This document shows positions 23,353 to 33,994 of a stretch of 64,000 bases of DNA, in pieces (within the stretch, counting starts at the first letter, position 1; every line of letters starts with the position of its first letter). A program made the position numbers and the translations under genes. The notes under the pieces are model-generated. The model did no database searches and was not told the origin of the DNA. It saw nothing but the letters and a program-made list of their open reading frames with translations. This stretch comes from Viola odorata (lineage: Eukaryota > Streptophyta > Magnoliopsida > Malpighiales > Violaceae), in contig OY829538.1 of the NCBI GenBank assembly GCA_963691705.1, positions 13,666,443 to 13,730,442 on the forward strand, given 5' to 3'.

Positions 23353-25349
23353 ATGGCTTCAGATTCAGAATCCACGCCCCCTCATACTCGTGGCGGTCAC
23401 GCGCGTAGGGAACTTTTTTCCACGTCTTCGTCCAGTACGTATGTCACATCACGTGAAATTTCCTCTGCGCAGACAGACTTTCTTTTCGGATTGACAACTG
23501 GCACATCATTTTCTCAACCTGGTACCCCGTTTTCCCAAACGAGTACTCCATTTTTGCAAATGGGTTCCCTTGCTTCCTCAATGGGCGCTCCATTTTCTCA
23601 CGTGGGCGGATCCAGTCACTCCGTCCCTCCGCTTGTAAGTTCTGGGATGGATAGCCTCGCTACTCCCTCGGTAAGCTCGATGTTAGCTCTTCGTGCCCAC
23701 TTGGATTATTTGATCGGGATGGCCGCAGGCCCCACTTCCAGCACCGCGATATCAAGTGTGCCTCCTCGAGTTATTTTCACTCCGTCTATTGTCGCTGATC
23801 GACAAGTGTCGCCTCGACGCCAGACGAGTGCGATAAGCACGCCATTCAGCTTTGCGCAACTGGCAGGCGGGCAGGAGGAGCACTACATACTGCGGATACC
23901 GCGCATTCCTGTCTCTCAAGTAGAGCGGCCGCTAGATGAATACGGAGAGCGTTGGGACGGCAGGAGAGAGGGAGTCGATAGAGAGGTATCTATAGAGCGG
24001 AGTGAGAGATCAGACAGTAGGAGGCGTTGATCCCGTTCGCCCAGGAGTCATAGCCGGTCTCCCCAGCAGCATCACACCCCGGACCCTCGAGGGCACAGGC
24101 GACACCCGGACGTCTCTCCTCCTCATCATGATCGTGAGATCTTGGATGACACCGCTGGTCACCCTTTCACCCACCGTATAAGGCACCACAGGGTCAGCCG
24201 ACATGTCAAGCTCCCCACGGAGTCGTACGACGGCACCAGAGACCCCATTTCACATCTCAACAAGGTGAAGGACTTCGTCCAGTTTCAGACGCACAGCGAC
24301 GCGGCGTTGTGTCAGATATTCGTTATGACATTGTCAGGAGTGGCTCGCCTCTGGTTTAAAGGGCTTCCCGCTCGATCAATTGACAAGTTTAAGAGCCGCT
24401 TCAGCACAGCTATCCCTATTCAGAAATCCGCGGCAGCCTTGTTTGATATATGTAGAAAGCAGAGGAGTCTTTGAACAGTTATCTTGGTCGCTTTGATATG
24501 GAAATGTCCTTAACCCCCGGTATCACTGTTGATTTTGCTATAGAAGCTTTGAAGCGGAATTGTGGATATGGGAAGTTGAGGGATACGTTGATGGTGGACC
24601 CCCCAACGACCTTAGATGCGTTAAGATTGAAGGCCCACAATTATGCGAGAATGGAAGATGAGGAGTATAGAAGCAGGATGCGGGATACGCCCCAGAGCGC
24701 CCCTCCTGCTCCTGCGGCTCAAGCCAGTATGACCCACGATACCCGTCCAGGTGATGAATACACCCAGCGGAAAGATTACATTCCCAAGGCGTCAAGTCGC
24801 CAGAAGGGTAACTTCTCTAGAGGAAGGGGCGGCGGTCTAAATGTTCAGCGGCAGGCGGATCCCCTTAAGGGTCGAACATACGATCCTGACCTCCCTCCCC
24901 TTACACTCCCACGAGTAGAAATTTTAGCCATCATTCAGCAGCGGAACCTGCCGATTCGCTATCCCGCCCCAGTGAAGCCAGGGGTGGTCATGGGAGGAAG
25001 GGAAAATACTTTTTGTAAATTCCATAAGGTTAAGGGGCATTCTACAGAGGCATGCAGGGAGTTAAAGTTGGCAATAAAGCGACTATTGGAAGAAGGCTAT
25101 CTTGGAGAGTTCACCACTCGAATGAGAGAAGAAACTAGGAGCAACCCCCCACGCGGAGCATTAGGTGACCATCAATTGCCTCCTCCCCTCAGGAACAACG
25201 GAACTTCTGAGGCAAAGGGGAAAGAAGCGCTAATGATGTATGACAAAGACATCCCTATTATTAACATTATCGCTGGGGGCGTGTCGTTCCTGGACGAGAT
25301 TACCCCAACAACGCTCTTGACAGGAGAGAAGCGAAAATGGGAAGGCTAG
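23353..25349 (+). pseudogene. Gag of element D (Tat type)
   Basis: It starts at ATG 23353 (MASDSESTPPHTRGGHARRE). The N-terminal third is Ser/Thr/Pro-rich. The gag domain follows (LPTESYDGTRDPISHLNKVK, VMTLSGVARLWFKGLP, about 24200-24400). The nucleocapsid knuckle is CKFHKVKGHSTEAC (C-x2-H-x4-H-x4-C, near 25015), typical of Tat gag. There is one TGA at 24028 and a one-base frameshift near 24465. A further short frame change lies near 25340-25380, before protease. The protein would form the virus-like particle. Confidence 0.85.
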
Positions 25350-25386
25350 CCGACAAAAAAAGGGAGCGATTGATGCGCTTGACAAG

Positions 25387-28300
25387 ATGGTAATATCTTT
25401 CTCGGAAGAAGATGAAAAGGGCGTCGTCTTCCCTCATAATGATGCGTTAGTAGTCACATCGGTTATTGGGAGCCATGGGGTGCGAAGGACCCTCATTGAT
25501 AACGGCAGTGCGGTAAACCTATTCTCATTGGAAGCATATAATCTCATGAAACGCCCTACCAGCGAGCTGGCGCCCTGCAAGAAACCAATTATCAGAGTGG
25601 ACGGTATTCCTATACCTATTATTGGAATCACAGCGCTACCTGTGTATTTCAGAGAAGACGCGTCGAAATGATCAGAAGAATTAATGTTCTTGGTCGTGGA
25701 TCTCATCCTACCGTATAATGCCATTCTAGGGCGGCCATTCCTCAATCGTTTTGGGGCGGCGGTATCTCAGAAACATCTCAGGATGAAATACCCCTCGTGG
25801 GAAGGGGTAGTATCGATCAAGGGCGACCAAAAGTTAGCCGTCGAGTGTTATTCGCTCATGATTCAAAAAAGCTGTGATCAATATGTGTGTGTGGCAGTGG
25901 ACCCCTATGAGCAAAGGGATGAAAGGCGAACCCAGCCAGTAGATGCGATGGTACCCATCCATGTTTAGGGCAACGAGGAAGCGAGCTTTCAGGCCAGTGA
26001 AAAGTTGACCCCTGAGGAGAGAGCTCAATTAGCTCGGCTGTTGAACAAGTGCAAAAGAGAGTTCGCGTGGAAACCGGCAGACATGCCTGACGTTTCCAAA
26101 GAAGTGGCTGAGCACCGACTCAATGTCGACCCACACACCACGCCAGTTCAACAGAAGCGGCGAGCATTCTCCGTGGAAAAAGCAGTGGTGATTGATAGGA
26201 GGTAGCGAAATTGTCAAATGCGGGATTCATCCGAGAAGTTCAACATCCCACTTGGCTGGCCAACCCCGTCTTAGTCCGCAAGCCCAACGGAGACTGGCGC
26301 ATGTGCATTGATTTCACCAACTTGAACGACACTTGTCCTAAGGATTGCTATCCGCTTCCTCGAATTGATCAGTTAGTCGATCAAGCGGCAGGATATGCAT
26401 ATTTGAGTTCCTTGGACGCCAATTCTGGATACCATAAAATTCCTATGGCCAAGGAGGATGAGGAAAAGACGACATTTATAACCTCGAAGGCCACCTATTG
26501 TTACACAGCAATGCCGTTCGGCTTAAAGAACGCAGGGGCGACCTTCCAGCGTATGGCCAACAAAGTGTTTGAAAAGCAAATCGGGAGAAATGTAGAAGCA
26601 TACGTAGATGATGTACTGGTCAAGAGCAGAAGTTTCAGCGACCATCTGGCCGATTTGCAGGAAGTGTTTGATACGTTAAGGAAGTACCAGATAAAGTTGA
26701 ACCCCCGCAAGTGCGCGTTCGCATTCCAAACAGGAAACTTCTTGGGGTATGTGGTAAGCCAAAAGGGCATCCAGCCGAACCCGTCAAAGATTAAGGCTAT
26801 CCATGATATGGTATCGCTGCAAACCCTTCAGGAGGTTCAGAGATTGAAAGGATGTGTCATTGCGCTAGGACGGTTCATCTCTAAGCAGGGCGAGAAGTGT
26901 CTGCCGTTCTTCAAAGTCATACGCAAGAAAGCTCCCTTTGGATGGACACAAGAATGCGAAGAGGCGTTCATGGGTTTGAAAGCTTATTTGTCGTCCGACC
27001 TGGTGCTAACACGACCAGAGTCGGGCGACACTTTATTCTTGTACCTTGGCGTCGCGGACGAAGTGGTCAGTGCTATTCTGGTCCTGGAGGATAATTACGC
27101 CCACCGACTTGTCTTCTTCGTCAGTCATGTGTTAAAAGATGCCGAGGTGCGGTACACCCACCTTGAGAAGGTGGCGTTCGCCTTGATACAGTCCACACGA
27201 AAGATGGACATATATTTTCAGGCCCATCCGGTCACCGTGCTCACAGACCAGCCTTTGAGAAGGATTTTCAGGAAACCAGAATCCTCGGGGAGGATGTTGA
27301 TTTGGTCAATTGAGCTGGAACAATACGGATTACAGTAAAAAGCTCGGCCATCTGTAAAAGCTCAAGTTCTGGCAGATTTTATCGCCGAGTGTACATTTAA
27401 CGGGAATAAGGGGCCGGTGCCGCTCGAAAAGAAAGAAAGCAATGCAAAGGTCCCACCCTCAGAGGCCCCCGCGGACATATGGGTCATCTATGTAGATGGC
27501 GCCAAAAATCAGGAGCTAGCGGGAGCTGGAATATACATGGTCGGGCCGCACGATGTGCAGGTGCGGCACGCCATCAGAATCCTACAACCACTGTCTAACA
27601 ACGCAGCAGAGTATGAAGCGTTATTGGCGGGGCTTAGAGTAGGAAGGAATCTCTTCGCCAAAACTGAGAACGACCTGGTAGCAGGAGCCCCATGGTTGAA
27701 GATGCGAGGGGACTCCAAGTTGATAATTGATCAAGTCTTGGGACATTCCCAAGCTAGAGAACCGATCATGGCCCAATACCTCTCGAAAGTGAAAAGGGAG
27801 TTGGCAGAAATGGAACAAAGCGGTGTGTGTGTCACTTTCGAACACATCCCGCGGGAGGATAATACCGAGGCGGATAGTCTTGCCAAGACGGCAGCCAATC
27901 AGGAGGCCGTCATTCCGGAGGGCGTGTACTATGAAGAAAGGTCATTGCCGTCCTTCATGGAGGAGCAGCTATCGCTATATGTAGAGGAGATCGAAAAGGA
28001 TTGGAGGATCCCTGTGATAAAATTTTTGAAACACGACGAGCTACCCAACGACAGTGCAGAGAAGAAAAAAGTATTGAAGCAAGCGGCAAGGTGCACTTAT
28101 TATGATGGGGCGCTAATTCGGAGATGTTTCTCGCACCCGACCGCAAAATGCATAACGGAACAAGAAGGCCTCCATACCCTGCGAGAGATTCACGAAGGCA
28201 TCTGCGGCATGCATGTGTCAGGTGGTACCATGGCCGCGCAGGTGTTTCGGTCAGGATTCTATTGGCCCACTATTCGCAGGGATTGTAACAACTTTGTGCA

Positions 28301-29237
28301 GTCATGCCATAAATGTCAAGAATTTACCAAAATCCCTCGACGACCTGCCACTGAAATATCTCAGATCGTGGCACCTTGTCCTTTTGCTAAATGGGGAATC
28401 GATATTTTAGGCCCTTTCCCTAAGGCGAGGTCCCAACTGAAATTTGTAATTGTGGCAGTGGACTACTTTACTAAATGGGCAGAAGCAGAAGCGGTAGCCA
28501 CTATTACGACGGAAAAGGTATGGTACTTCTTTAAGCATCAAGTGATCATGCGCTTCGGGGTGCCTCGCGTGCTAGTTAGTGACAACGGGGAGCAATTTAC
28601 CAGCCGCTTCTTTAAGGAGCAATGCGAAGAATTTCAGATCGAACAGAGGTTCTCCTCTGTGGCGCATCCCCAGACTAATGGCCAGGCGGAGGTAACCAAC
28701 CGAAGCATTCTGAGTGGTATCAAGAAAAATCTGGAGGGGTCAAAAAAGAAGTGGCTAGATGAGTTACCCTATGTAATGTGGGCTTACCGCATGACTGTCA
28801 AAACTAGTATGGGGGAAACGCCTTTTGCGATGGCTTTTGGTACCGAAGCGGTAACGCCTGTCGAAATTGGCACCCTAAGCTTGAGGGTGGAATATTTCAA
28901 GGAGGAATTAAATGAGGAGAGGTTACGAGCTAACCTCGACATGCTACCTGAGGCACGCGAGGAAGCTCTCTTGAAAATAATGCACTATAAAAGAAGAATG
29001 GCGCGGTATCACAACAGACACGTTAAGGAGCGGCTGCTCAAAGCGGGAGACCTCGTGCTCAGGGACAAACGAGCGGCGGGCCAACGAATGTGGAAGCTAA
29101 GCTCAAACTGGGAAGGCCCGTACCGCGTCACTCTTGTTATCGGAAAGGGGGCATATCACCTCGAAACGGTTGACGGTACTCCCTTACCTAACTCTTGGAA
29201 TATTGCTAGATTAAAATTGTATCATGCTAGAATTTGA
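25387..29237 (+). pseudogene. Pol of element D (PR, RT, RNase H, archaeal-type RNase H, IN)
   Basis: The protease has LIDNGSAVNLFSL (25490-25530). RT has WRMCIDFTNLNDTCPKDCYP, MPFGLKNAGATFQRM and YVDD (about 26600). A degenerate first RNase H follows (near 27030). A second RNase H starts WVIYVDGAKN (27480), with AEYEALLAGL and GDSKLIIDQV; Tat elements are known for such a second, archaeal-type domain. Integrase shows HEGICGMH and CHKCQEF, WGIDILGPFP, VSDNGEQF and NGQAEVTN, and ends LPNSWNIARLKLYHARI. Defects are few: TGA 25669, TAG 25966, a one-base frameshift near 26200 and TAA 27336. From 27417 to 29237 the frame is open for 606 codons. Confidence 0.9.
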
Positions 29238-29990
29238 CATGCCGTGGGCATGGTTTTGAAATTCTGAAATTTGACATGCCGGTGGGCATGGTTTTAAAAC
29301 TAAAATTTGTAAAATGTGACATGCCGGAAGGCATGGTTTTGAAACTAAGAAATTTTGAAACTCGACACGCCGTGGGCATGGTTTTGAAATTTATGAAATT
29401 TGACATGCCGTGGGCATGGTTTTGAAATTCTGAAATTTGACATGCCGGTGGGAATGGTTTTAAAACTAAAATTTGTAAAATGTGACATGCCGGGGGGCAT
29501 GGTTTTGAAACTAAGAAATTTTGAAACTCGACATGCCGTGGGCATGGTTTTGAAAATTATGAAATTTGACACCGTTAGGCATGGTTTTGAAATTCTAAAA
29601 TTTGACATGCCGGTGGGCATGGTTCTAAAAACTGAAATTTGTAAAATGTGACATGCCGGTGGGCATGGTTTTGAAATCGAGAAAATTATGAAATTTGACA
29701 TGCCGTTGGGCATGGTTTTGAAAATCGTGAAATTTGACATGCCGGTGGGCATGGTATTTGAAATTTTGAAATATCGACATGCCATTGGGCATGGTCTTGA
29801 AATTCTGAAATTTGACATGCCGTTTGGCATGGTTTTGAAAATTATGAAATTAGACATGCCGGTGGGCATGGTCTTTGAAACTGAAATATCGACATGCCGT
29901 GGGCATGGTCTTTGAAACTGAAATATCGACATGCCGTGGGCATGGTCTTTGAAATTGAAATTTCGACATGCCGTGGGCATGGTCTAACAA
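29234..29990 (+). repeat. Tandem array of about 19 palindrome-centred monomers with a 166-bp higher-order period
   Basis: The monomer (about 36-46 bp) has the core GACATGCCGTGGGCATGGT, whose arms CATGCC and GGCATG are complementary, followed by T/A-rich spacer such as TTTTGAAATTCTGAAATT. About nineteen copies are visible. Groups of four monomers recur: the start TGACA lies at 29235, 29401 and 29567 (exactly 166 bp apart), with a close match at 29735. The array begins inside the integrase stop region. Long ORFs across it on both strands are artefacts of the repeat. Confidence 0.9.
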
Positions 29991-30061
29991 TTGTTGTGGA
30001 AATATTTCTTGTTCCTTGTTGGTTGTCTGTGTAATGTGCAGATAACAAGGAAAGGAGGATG

Positions 30062-30560
30062 TCGAGGGTGAAAAGTCCTAGCCTTGGGGCAGAATGAGCT
30101 AATGCATATGGATCGTCAAGACGAGGCACACCCCCGCGATCCTAATATATGGTGCTGGAAGTGAAAAATTCTGGCCTTGCAAGGCCGGCCTTGATCAGGC
30201 GGCTCGCCAAGACGAGACACGCTCCAGCACAGTCGGGAGTGAAAAATCCTATCCTGGGGAAACCCAGAGAGGGCACGCCCCGACTCCCCTGGGGGTGTAA
30301 AGTCCTATCCTTGTGACAACCCGTGCTCACATAGGCGGATGATCATTAAGTGAGGCACGACCCCAGGGAAGATAAAACTCCACCTCGCAAGTGAAAATCC
30401 TATCCTTACGATGGTAGCGCTAACATAGGCACCTCGTTAAGAGAGGGCACGTTCCGAGGTGTGAGGGCAACGCTGAGGAAGTGAAAAGTCCTATCCTCGT
30501 GATGGTCGGCCCTGATCAGGCGGCGCACTGAGAGAGGGCACTTCCCGGCCGATTAAAGAA
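30062..30560 (+). repeat. Second, diverged tandem array in the 3' region of element D
   Basis: The phrase GTGAAAAGTCCTATCCT or a variant recurs at about 30069, 30159, 30239, 30294, 30391 and 30480. Each is followed by a block like CATAGGCGG and then GAGAGGGCACG. Units are 55-110 bp and diverged. No gene is present. Confidence 0.65.
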
Positions 30561-30666
30561 ATAAGAAACGTCATGGTACCCCAGCTAGTAGCTGGAAGGG
30601 ACAAACCCGGTGAAGTTTGGCTGGAAGAGTACGTGACACGAGCGACATCGGGGGAGATCGCGCCAC

Positions 30667-30875
30667 ACCCCGAGGTAATTAAGATATTTTAGTAGATGTC
30701 GCTGATAATATAAATGATAAGTGAAAATGTGCAGAAAATTTGGCACAAGCGACATCTCTAGGGGATCGTGCTAAATAACAGAGGAGCACGCGCGGCAATG
30801 CCCCAAGGTAATTAAGATTTTTCGAGAATGTGTCGCTACTAACAAAGTGATAAGTAAAAATGTGCAGAAAATTGT
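30667..30875 (+). repeat. Direct duplication of about 134 bp
   Basis: The stretch beginning GAGGTAATTAAGAT (30671) and ending ATGTGCAGAAAATT recurs as AAGGTAATTAAGAT (about 30805) to ATGTGCAGAAAATT (about 30872). Both copies also share GACATC/TGTCGCT elements. It is non-coding. Confidence 0.65.
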
Positions 30876-30986
30876 GCGAACTGTTTACACACGAGAGGGG
30901 ATACTTGCCCAAACAAAAGGCCCTAAAAAACACAAAAAGGGGCAAAGAAGTCAGAGCACCCGATGGTCAGAAAAGAAAAGCAACAT

Positions 30987-33317
30987 TCACGGCCCGGGCA
31001 TGCTGCTGTTCCCCTCGTCAGGCCATGGCCTTTTCGCCTGGCGATAGCCCTCTTCTGTGAGGAACCCAGACTTTTGCTTGAAGAGGCGGATGATGGCGTC
31101 AGCATCGAAGAATTGGCGGCCGTGACGCTCAATGAAGCAGTCGGCCATGAGGCCTGCCGTTTGTTCCATAAACCACTTGCATTTGTCCGCCGTTTCCTCC
31201 ATAAGCGTGGCATTCTTGCCTTGCTCCGCTTGAAGGGCGGCATCCCTGGTGGCCTGCTGTTCTCTGGCCTCTTCCAACTCTTTCCTCGCAACTCCCAAAC
31301 TATTTTCCGCACATTGTCGCCCCTCAACACTCTTCCGTAGCTCCTCTTGAGTTTCATGAAGTTCCCTTTGGTACTTGCTAATTTCTTCCAAGAGCTGGTG
31401 GTTAGTGTTGCGCCATTCCTGGGAGGAAGATTGGAGAGAGCTCATTCGTCTCATCACATTTCTAGACCAGTAATGAAAACCCTGAAAGCTAGAGAATAGA
31501 TGAGTCCTTATCTGCTGCAATTGTTCACCCTCGGTAATGGAGAGGAAGCCTCGCTCTTCCTCCTCAACTGACAACAGATGTCCTACCAGTAAGGCGGATG
31601 TCGCTAGGGAGCTGTCACCTCCTAATGCTGGGAACCCGCGCTGGCGAATGTTGCTTAAATCAACTTGATGGGTGGCGGCTCCGCTAGAGAGTATAGTGCT
31701 TAAGTCAGCCACCATGCGCGGGGTTTCTATTGGGGGAAGAGAGGGAAAGATTGTCTGAGCATCAGTGGGAATGAAGAAGACATCAGGAGGGGACGGAGGG
31801 GAACGATTGGATTGCCCAACGTCAATATTGAAGCCGCTGGTCGGTAAGTTTGGAAAATGCCCCTCTGCAAGCTCCTCTAGAAAGTCCAAGCGATTGCCTG
31901 GAGGAGGAGATGATGCGGCAAAAGAGGAATGAAGCGGCTCAGAGGTAGCCCCGCTCCTTGCCGGGCCAGAGCCTTGGTCACTTGCCAAGGGACCGGTATT
32001 GGCAATACCGTCCTGCCTACCCTGATTAGCGACAGAGTTGTCCGCTGAAGGAACGTCTTCATTAAGACGGGGACGCTTGGGGTCAAGAACGCTCGACAAA
32101 CCCATACCGTCGCGCGAAGGAGTAGCGGAAGAGGCAACAACAGCGGTATCCTACGCGCAAAAGACAAAGGGGAATTAAGAAACAAATAAAAATACATGGA
32201 CGGGGAAAAAATTATAAAAACGACCTGAGCAGGAGGACGTGTAGGAGCGATAACGCGAAGGCGGAGAGTCCTTTTCTTTTTTCTAGCAAGAGGAGGATGA
32301 GAGGGCGACGCTTGTGTAGGAGCAACGCCGGGGAAAGAAGTTGGAACAGTAGTCGACGTGGCAGTAGCCTCCGCTCGGGGAAGAGAAGAAGACTTAGGCG
32401 CAGAAGCGGACACGTGCGTGGTGTCAGTCGTGGCGCCAACCGAGGTGGCGAAAAGAGCCCTTTTTTCTCTCTTCTGCTGAGCTCTCTTCTCTCTTTTCTT
32501 GATACAATCAGGCTTCCACCCGGCGGGAGGATCTGTAGAAATAAGAAAAGAATGTTAGAGTTAGTATTGACGTGGAACAGCGAACAGAGGTATGAGGCTC
32601 ACTTTGAATGCAATCCTGGATGTTGCCTCGGCACGCGAGTTCGCGAGTGCGAACACCAGGGATCTCAGACAGATTGAGTAGCTTGTTCAGCTAGTCTTGG
32701 TCAGCTGGTCCTAACTCTGGCCTGCCACCCCAGGCAGAATCTCTAATGGCAAGATTAAAACCGGTCCGCCACAAAGGCTGGGGTAGATTGATGATGAAGA
32801 ATCCCTTCTTCCAAGCATCAATAGAAGATTCAAGGAATAACAGCTTCCAGGTAAAGGGGTTTAGAGCTTCAACATCATAGCGAGGCGATATCACTATGAT
32901 GCCGCTGTTATGATGATATAATTGAAAGAGGGAGCGGAGCAACAACAAGGAAGGAGATTCATTCCCTATATATCTACAGAGGGCTATAAAAGCATAAATG
33001 CCACAATAGGCGTTCGGACTCAATTGGGCAGCATTCAGATCAAATTCAGAGAACAACTCGGCAATTAAAGGATCTAGAGGCAGTCGAAAACCATAATGGA
33101 ACATTTTGGCATAAAGAACCCTACTGTTGCCAGGTAATTCGCTATTAAGGCGAAGGGACTTTGGGGCAACTTCAGTAGAATACCCCTCCAACTGGTCGAC
33201 AGTGGCATTATAGCTCCGCAGGCGCCGTCGAAGGAGGGCGGTGGAAGTAATGGTGGAAACAGTGGTATTAACATCCCCTTCCCCGGCAGGGTGGGAATAA
33301 CGGAGATTAGGAGCCAT
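30987..33317 (-). pseudogene. Antisense Transposase_28-like gene of element D, three exons, one nonsense
   Basis: Exon 1 (33317 to 32603, start MAPNLRYSHP) carries the domain: LYAKMFHYGFRLPLDP, LNAAQLSPNAYCGIYAF, FFIINLPQPLW. It has one TAG at 32691-32693. A GT-AG intron fits 32533-32602. Exon 2 (32532-32225) is a basic, Ser/Pro-rich linker with KKREKRAQQKREKR. A second GT-AG intron fits 32151-32224. Exon 3 (32150-30987) starts in frame (DTAVVASSATPSRDGMGLSS) and encodes an acidic linker and a long coiled coil (LLEEISKYQRELHETQEEL). All three frames join without adjustment. The C-terminus resembles the tail of the gene at 33995-35877. A TATA box lies at 33486-33497. Apart from the single stop the gene is readable. 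Confidence 0.7.
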
Positions 33318-33485
33318 GAGCAAGGTTAAGAGAAGAATAGAAAGGAAGGTACCTGTGGTGAGAAGAAGATTGAAGCACCCGTGCGGTGGCGGATTGTAGG
33401 AGGAGGAAGAGGAATTGTTTTCCTTCTTTTTCGTTTCTTTAAAAGAGTAAAGGCAATAAAAGATAAGAAGAAAGCACGTGGGGTT

Positions 33486-33497
33486 TTTATATATAAA
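33486..33497 (-). promoter_or_regulatory. TATA box of the element D Transposase_28-like gene
   Basis: The minus strand reads TTATATATAAAA in the context gggtttatatataaaaaccc, about 170 bp upstream of ATG 33317. The interval would be a CT-rich 5' untranslated region. Confidence 0.45.
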
Positions 33498-33994
33498 CCC
33501 TAGGAACAAAAGAGACGACGGGTCAAGCGATCGTGGCGCATGACGTGTCAGGGGCAGAGAAGCGCGGGAAGTGGGTACAACTCTTGAGGAGCGAAAAGAC
33601 ATGTTCAGTCCGCCAGTCCCATTAGCGCTCCCCTTTGATGACACGTGGGCTTAAAACATCATGACTGTCTTCTCCGTATCAAGCAAAAGGAGTCAGAGCA
33701 TTAAATGCTCTGAAAAGGGCGCAGTCAAACCCGGCGGAAAAGAGCGGCAAGCCGTAATGGCACGACGTGCAAAAGGCAAAAGCGCGAGAAAAAGTGGTGA
33801 AGCGGCATATGATAAAGAGCGACATCGTCAAGAAACACACATTATTTGGTCAAGATTGTAAGGTTTGGTAATTATTACAAGCAAAGAGGTGACGACAAAG
33901 CCCAAATGGAAAAATAATACAATAAGGGCGTAAGTAGAGAAGCGATGCCCCCAATCAAGCGGCATCAAATAGGCTCCTCCCAGGCGCGGACTTG

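Noticed and set aside
29345..29980. 211-codon minus-strand ORF with repeated CPRHV/FKTMPT motifs, and plus-strand ORFs 29234-29915
   Set aside because: They arise from the tandem array whose period keeps frames open; the peptides are pure repeat translations and there is no start context or homologue.
29234..29990. CRISPR-like appearance of evenly spaced short palindromes
   Set aside because: Spacers are also repeats, the genome is a plant, and the array follows integrase of an LTR element.
30987..32105. Coiled-coil ORF as an independent gene
   Set aside because: Its frame extends upstream to an AG splice site and joins the preceding exon, so it is exon 3 of the gene starting at 33317.
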